In this document: positions 60,500-64,000 of the stretch, piece after piece
Layout of the letters: every line of letters begins with the position of its first letter
Position numbering within the stretch: the first letter of the stretch is position 1
Origin: JBGQMW01 sp963769845
GTDB lineage: Archaea > Thermoproteota > Bathyarchaeia > Bathyarchaeales > Bathycorpusculaceae
Length of the DNA stretch: 64,000 nt
Direction of reading: 5' to 3'
Assembly: GCA_963769845.1 (NCBI GenBank)
Contig: CAVYNL010000016.1
Coordinates: 1 to 64,000 of the forward strand
Position numbers and translations under genes: made by a program
The notes under the pieces: model-generated
Databases searched by the model: none
What the model saw: only the letters and a program-made list of their open reading frames with translations
Told to the model about the DNA's origin: nothing

Positions 60500-61315
60500 C
60501 TAGCTAATGGTTCTAGGCAACCTGAAATCAGATCCAACAGTACGGTATTCAAGCTTTGCTGTCAACAACATCCGCCTCTTATGCTCTGCAGAGAGCCATC
60601 TGTGCTTCACCTTGGTGACTGTCTTCGTGTTTATGTTCAATTGAGCTGCTATTTCACGAGGATTCATAAAATGCTCCAGACCACACAGAATAAGGTCAAG
60701 TTGTTCATACCTCATGCCCAGCTCATGCTCTGCCAATTGGCCAGCCCACAATGCCGGCGTGGAAGGTTTTGAAACGATTTCAGCAGGGATGCCGAGGTGT
60801 GTTGCGAGTTTCCGAACTTGCGTCTTATACAAATCCATTATTGGTGAGATGTCCGCTGCAACGTCACCCCATTTCGTGAAATACCCCATCATCGTTTCAG
60901 ACTTATCTGAACTACCACATACCAGGTCGCCTAGTCGGTTGGCATAGTAGTAGACATAGATCATCCGCATCCTCGCTTTGACGTTGCCTTTGCTTACTTT
61001 GTCAGCTGGGTCAAAACCCTGTATTGACCTGTAGACCGTCGTCAAAGTGTTTGTGATGTCAATCTCTTGTGCCTTGAGGCCAAACCTCCGGACAACGAGT
61101 CTGGCGTGTTCTGTGTCTACAGGATTCGCTGTTTCTCGTTCAGGCAACATCAGTGCCAGAACTTTGTTTCCTCCTAACGCTTCTGCAGAAAGAGCTGCCA
61201 CGGTACAGCTGTCAACGCCGCCTGATAGGCCTAATACCACGCCGTTTGTACCAGTTTTTTCCACGTAATCTTTGATGAACCTAACTATTCTTGTTTCGGC
61301 TTCTGACATGTCCAT
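60500..61315 (-). CDS. nadE: NAD synthase (ammonia-dependent form)
   Basis: 271 residues. PP-loop GLSGGVDSCTVA near 28-39, NVKARMRMIYVYYYAN, CGSSDKSETMMGYFTKWGD, PSTPALWAGQLAEHELG. Converts nicotinate adenine dinucleotide to NAD. No fused glutaminase. Start ATG 61315 or ATG 61309. Confidence 0.96.
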   Translation of the reverse strand: MDMSEAETRIVRFIKDYVEKTGTNGVVLGLSGGVDSCTVAALSAEALGGNKVLALMLPERETANPVDTEHARLVVRRFGLKAQEIDITNTLTTVYRSIQGFDPADKVSKGNVKARMRMIYVYYYANRLGDLVCGSSDKSETMMGYFTKWGDVAADISPIMDLYKTQVRKLATHLGIPAEIVSKPSTPALWAGQLAEHELGMRYEQLDLILCGLEHFMNPREIAAQLNINTKTVTKVKHRWLSAEHKRRMLLTAKLEYRTVGSDFRLPRTIS

Positions 61316-61438
61316 TTCAAGGGTTGAACTAGTTAGGTTCAGAAGATTCCCTTCCTTTGCTCTAATGAGGTAGGCAACTATTTAAGGACAAATGTAAATA
61401 TGGAGATGGAGTCTTGCTATCTATAGGTGGATTGGCGC

Positions 61439-61717
61439 ATGGGGAGAAGAAGGAAAAAGGTTGTTCGTATTCCAAAGAAGCATTTGCCGAAGCTTTTCCC
61501 TTGTCCAAAGTGTGGAAAGGAGACTGTGCGCGTTGAGATTTTCAGAGACCACGCAAGTGCAACCGTGGGATGTGGCAGTTGCGGAATGAAGGAGGAATTT
61601 CCAATAAAGCCCGCGCAGAGTGAGATTGATATATATTGTATGTTCACGGACAAGCTTTACGGACGGTTCAAGAAGGCCCCCTCCCCATCCTCAACAGTTC
61701 AAGGTGCACAAAGTTGA
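61439..61717 (+). CDS. Transcription elongation factor Elf1-like protein
   Basis: About 92 residues from ATG 61439 (MGRRRKKVVRIPKKHLP). Zinc ribbon FPCPKCGKETVRV...VGCGSCGMKEEF, then DIYCMFTDKLYGRF. Basic N-terminus plus ribbon is the Elf1 family layout. Stop overlaps the TTG start of GGGP synthase. Confidence 0.9.
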   Translation: MGRRRKKVVRIPKKHLPKLFPCPKCGKETVRVEIFRDHASATVGCGSCGMKEEFPIKPAQSEIDIYCMFTDKLYGRFKKAPSPSSTVQGAQS

Positions 61718-62475
61718 ATCATATTATTGGAAACGTTGAAAAGTATCTGCTTGAGAAGATCGAGTCGGAAGGCTCCATTCACATCACTCTTGTGGACCCT
61801 GAGAAGGTCACACCCCCTCAAGCCTCAAGAATAGCTAGTAAGGCGAGACTGGGTGAAACGGCTGCAATAATGATTGGGGGTTCTACCTTTGTCTCTGCAG
61901 CACATCTGGATGATGTTGTCAAAGCGGTCAAACGTACAGTGAAGATTCCCATAATCCTCTTTCCGAACAACGTGACTGGAATAAGTCGCTATGCAGACGC
62001 AATTTGGTTCATGTCCCTGCTGAATTCCGTAGATCCTTACTTTCTAATTGGGGCCCAAGTTCTTGGTGCTCCACTCGTAAAGAAGTACAGCATAGAACCC
62101 ATTCCACTTGGATACGTAATCGTGGGCGAGGGTGGCACTGCAGGAGTCATAGGAAAGGCGGTGGCTGTTCCTTACAACAAGCCTGAACTTGCTGCCGTAC
62201 ATGCACTGGCTGGGCAATATCTTGGGATGCGTTTCATCTACTTGGAAGCGGGTTCAGGAGCAAAGAATCCGGTTCCCCCAGATATGGTTCGTGCCGTAAA
62301 ACACTATGTCGACGTTCCTCTTATCGTAGGGGGCGGCATAAGATCCAGAGAGCAGGCGTTGGCTGCAGCGTCAGCAGGTGCGGACATAATAGTCACGGGA
62401 AATGTTGTTGAAGAGTCCGGCGTCAGGCACAAGGTTTCCGAGATAATTGAGGGCATTAGACGCGGAAGACCGTGA
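61714..62475 (+). CDS. Geranylgeranylglyceryl phosphate synthase
   Basis: 253 residues from TTG 61714, which shares bases with the Elf1 stop (TTGA). ITLVDPEKVTPPQASRIA, GGSTFVSAAHLDDVVKAVK, FPNNVTGISRYADAIWFMSL, FIYLEAGSGAKNPVPP and LIVGGGIRSREQALAAASAG are the GGGPS signature. Makes the first ether bond of archaeal lipids. Confidence 0.96.
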   Translation: MNHIIGNVEKYLLEKIESEGSIHITLVDPEKVTPPQASRIASKARLGETAAIMIGGSTFVSAAHLDDVVKAVKRTVKIPIILFPNNVTGISRYADAIWFMSLLNSVDPYFLIGAQVLGAPLVKKYSIEPIPLGYVIVGEGGTAGVIGKAVAVPYNKPELAAVHALAGQYLGMRFIYLEAGSGAKNPVPPDMVRAVKHYVDVPLIVGGGIRSREQALAAASAGADIIVTGNVVEESGVRHKVSEIIEGIRRGRP

Positions 62476-62887
62476 AAACCTCCTTGACGGCTTTTGAGAA
62501 CTGTTTTAGCACGATCCAGATTCTTGTGGAAGACGAGAACCTTTACTGTATTTGGCCTGACTTTGAACAGCAATATGATGAACACGAATATGCACCGACA
62601 ACTCTGCAAGGGCTAGATGAAGTCTTGCCCCTCAATTGTGGGTTTCGTGACGTGCTAAGCGGTCTGAGACATGGGAACCGTAGAAAGTGTGCTGATAGCC
62701 GGAACAAGATTGCCGAGGAAGCAGACCGCAAACCCGCGAGTCAGCAGAAAGATAAATGGGCAAGAGTCTTATTGTGCCGAATTCATACGGAGCAGAGCAA
62801 TCAGATTTAGAAGGTTTTGCCAGATTCTTGTCAGACAACAGAGATAAGTCTCTTTTGGCCTCAAGACAGCGCGAGAGAGGAGTGATC
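62476..62887. other. Intergenic region before polC
   Basis: An open frame of 112 codons from GTG 62472 crosses it, but it shows no domain, ends in low-complexity sequence and overlaps the polC frame. I do not call it. The polC frame is open from ATG 62756; the segment 62756-62887 may be an N-terminal extension. Confidence 0.5.
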
Positions 62888-64000
62888 GTGGACACCAAGA
62901 TGGGGGGAGCATATCGACAGTATGTTGACAACTTGAGGCATTCTGTTGAGAGCCTATATGTGGTTAGCGAAAAGGCACACCAGAAAGGAGTCGATCCTTC
63001 TCTCCATACTGAATGCACGGTTGCAGAGGATTTGGCTGATTTAGTAGAAGGTCTCGTCGGTCCGAATGGCGTTGCTGAGAGTATAAGGGATCTGAGTTCC
63101 AAACTTCCTAGGGAGGAGTTGGCTTTCAAAGTCACTGAGGAGATAGTGTATGGCAAGTTTGGCCACATGGAGCCTGAAGCAGCAGCTGAACAGGCAATCC
63201 GTACCGCACTTGCCATATTCACTGAAGGGCTGACGGCAGCGCCGATTCAAGGAGTTGCACGAGTGAAAATTAAGACAAATAGTGATCGAAGCCGTTACCT
63301 TGCCATATATTTTGCAGGCCCGATGAGGGCGGCAGGTGGAACTGACCAAGCTCTAACGCTGGTTGTGGGTGATTTCGTTCGTCGTCTTCTAGGGCTTGAC
63401 CGTTACAAGCCCACTAATGAGGAAATCTCACGCTTCATAGAAGAACTGAGGGTATATGAGCGGTCTGTGACGGGGTTTCAATATCACATCACGGACGAGG
63501 AATTGAAGAAAGCTCTGGAGTGGCTTCCCGTGGAGGTAACAGGGACAGAGTCGGACCCTGTTGAAGTCTCCTCTTTTCGAAATCTCCCACGGGTTGAGAC
63601 TAACCGAGTGAGGGGAGGCGCTCTCCGAGTTGTCAACGACGGGATAGTAGGACGAGCCTTGAAAGTCTACACAATCATTGAGAAACTGGGTTTTCAAGGA
63701 TGGGACTGGCTCAGGGACTTTCGGAAGAAATCCGAGGAAAAATCTGGAGGATTCATGGACGATGTTATTGCAGGGCGGCCCGTCTTTTCTTTTCCCTCCC
63801 GAAGAGGGGGATTCAGACTGAGATACGGGAGAGCACGCAACACAGGCCTTTCGGCTGTAGGGATTCATCCAGCAACGATGCTTGTGCTCGGGGGATTCCT
63901 CGCAGGAGGCACTCAGCTTCGTATGGAGCTTCCAGGAAAAGGTGGCGTTGTAGTTCCAGTGGACACGATCGAGTGTCCCGTAGTCCGTCTGAATGACGGC
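62888..64000 (+). CDS. polC: DNA polymerase D large subunit (DP2), 5' part
   Basis: The visible 371 codons run off the window. VDTKMGGAYRQYVDNLRHSV, KAHQKGVDPSLHTECTVAED, FAGPMRAAGGTDQALTLVVG, EELRVYERSVTGFQYH, and NRVRGGALRVVNDGIVGRAL are DP2 N-terminal and KH-like features. GTG 62888 has GAGAGG 7 nt upstream. ATG 62756 would add 44 residues and ATG 62900 would remove four. Catalytic double-psi barrels lie beyond the edge. Same strand as Elf1 and GGGP synthase. Confidence 0.94.
   Translation, partial: MDTKMGGAYRQYVDNLRHSVESLYVVSEKAHQKGVDPSLHTECTVAEDLADLVEGLVGPNGVAESIRDLSSKLPREELAFKVTEEIVYGKFGHMEPEAAAEQAIRTALAIFTEGLTAAPIQGVARVKIKTNSDRSRYLAIYFAGPMRAAGGTDQALTLVVGDFVRRLLGLDRYKPTNEEISRFIEELRVYERSVTGFQYHITDEELKKALEWLPVEVTGTESDPVEVSSFRNLPRVETNRVRGGALRVVNDGIVGRALKVYTIIEKLGFQGWDWLRDFRKKSEEKSGGFMDDVIAGRPVFSFPSRRGGFRLRYGRARNTGLSAVGIHPATMLVLGGFLAGGTQLRMELPGKGGVVVPVDTIECPVVRLNDG

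Noticed and set aside
62472..62810. 112-codon open frame after GGGP synthase
   Set aside because: No domain, overlaps polC frame, charged low-complexity end.

Overview
The window is archaeal chromosome, probably from the Bathyarchaeia or a close TACK-group relative (lineage is inference). Archaeal hallmarks are aIF2-gamma, Rpb7/RpoE1, Spt4, Elf1, Orc1/Cdc6, ribosomal proteins S6e, S24e and S27ae, geranylgeranylglyceryl-phosphate (GGGP) synthase, a DUF359 dephospho-CoA kinase, and both subunits of D-family DNA polymerase. Starts are often TTG or GTG, Shine-Dalgarno (SD) boxes of the GGAGGTGA type occur, and TATA-like boxes precede several genes.

Layout. 0-4.5 kb: metal and arsenic handling (P1B ATPase, small HMA-like protein, ArsR, ArsC, HxlR regulator, Cys/His-rich mini-protein, signal-less solute-binding-like protein). 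4.5-29.6 kb: a gene-sparse accessory region of small membrane proteins, regulators, an ABC exporter, an SPFH protein, two secreted beta-propellers and one IS element. It ends at gene remnants, including an integrase tail, beside tRNA-Glu. 29.7-50 kb: core genes, namely M32 carboxypeptidase, an HTH-Fae-Hps fusion, an information-processing cluster (S6e, aIF2-gamma, PIN, RpoE1, Spt4, dephospho-CoA kinase, S24e, S27ae), the L3-L4-L23-L2-S19 part of the S10 operon, PyrE and AhcY. 50-64 kb: intron-bearing tRNA-Ser(CGA), a PhoU-like regulator, PolD small subunit, Orc1/Cdc6 beside a probable replication origin with origin recognition boxes (ORBs), regulators, an aminotransferase pseudogene, NadE with a nitrilase, Elf1, GGGP synthase and the start of the PolD large subunit.

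The main unexplained signal is a dispersed palindrome, consensus about TTAG(CG)nCTAA with an alternating GC core of 6-10 nt. I count roughly 35 copies outside gene interiors, concentrated at 4.5-28 kb. The IS element sits inside one copy and has apparently duplicated GCGCGC. A solo IS-like end abuts another copy. Three damaged genes have their truncation or deletion junction at a copy, and four proteins have C-terminal tails encoded through a copy. It behaves like an insertion and recombination hotspot, or a scar, rather than an ordinary terminator.

Single-base frameshifts in rpl2 (essential) and in a large ATPase/TPR regulator suggest indel errors in the assembly. Split genes here should be read with that in mind.
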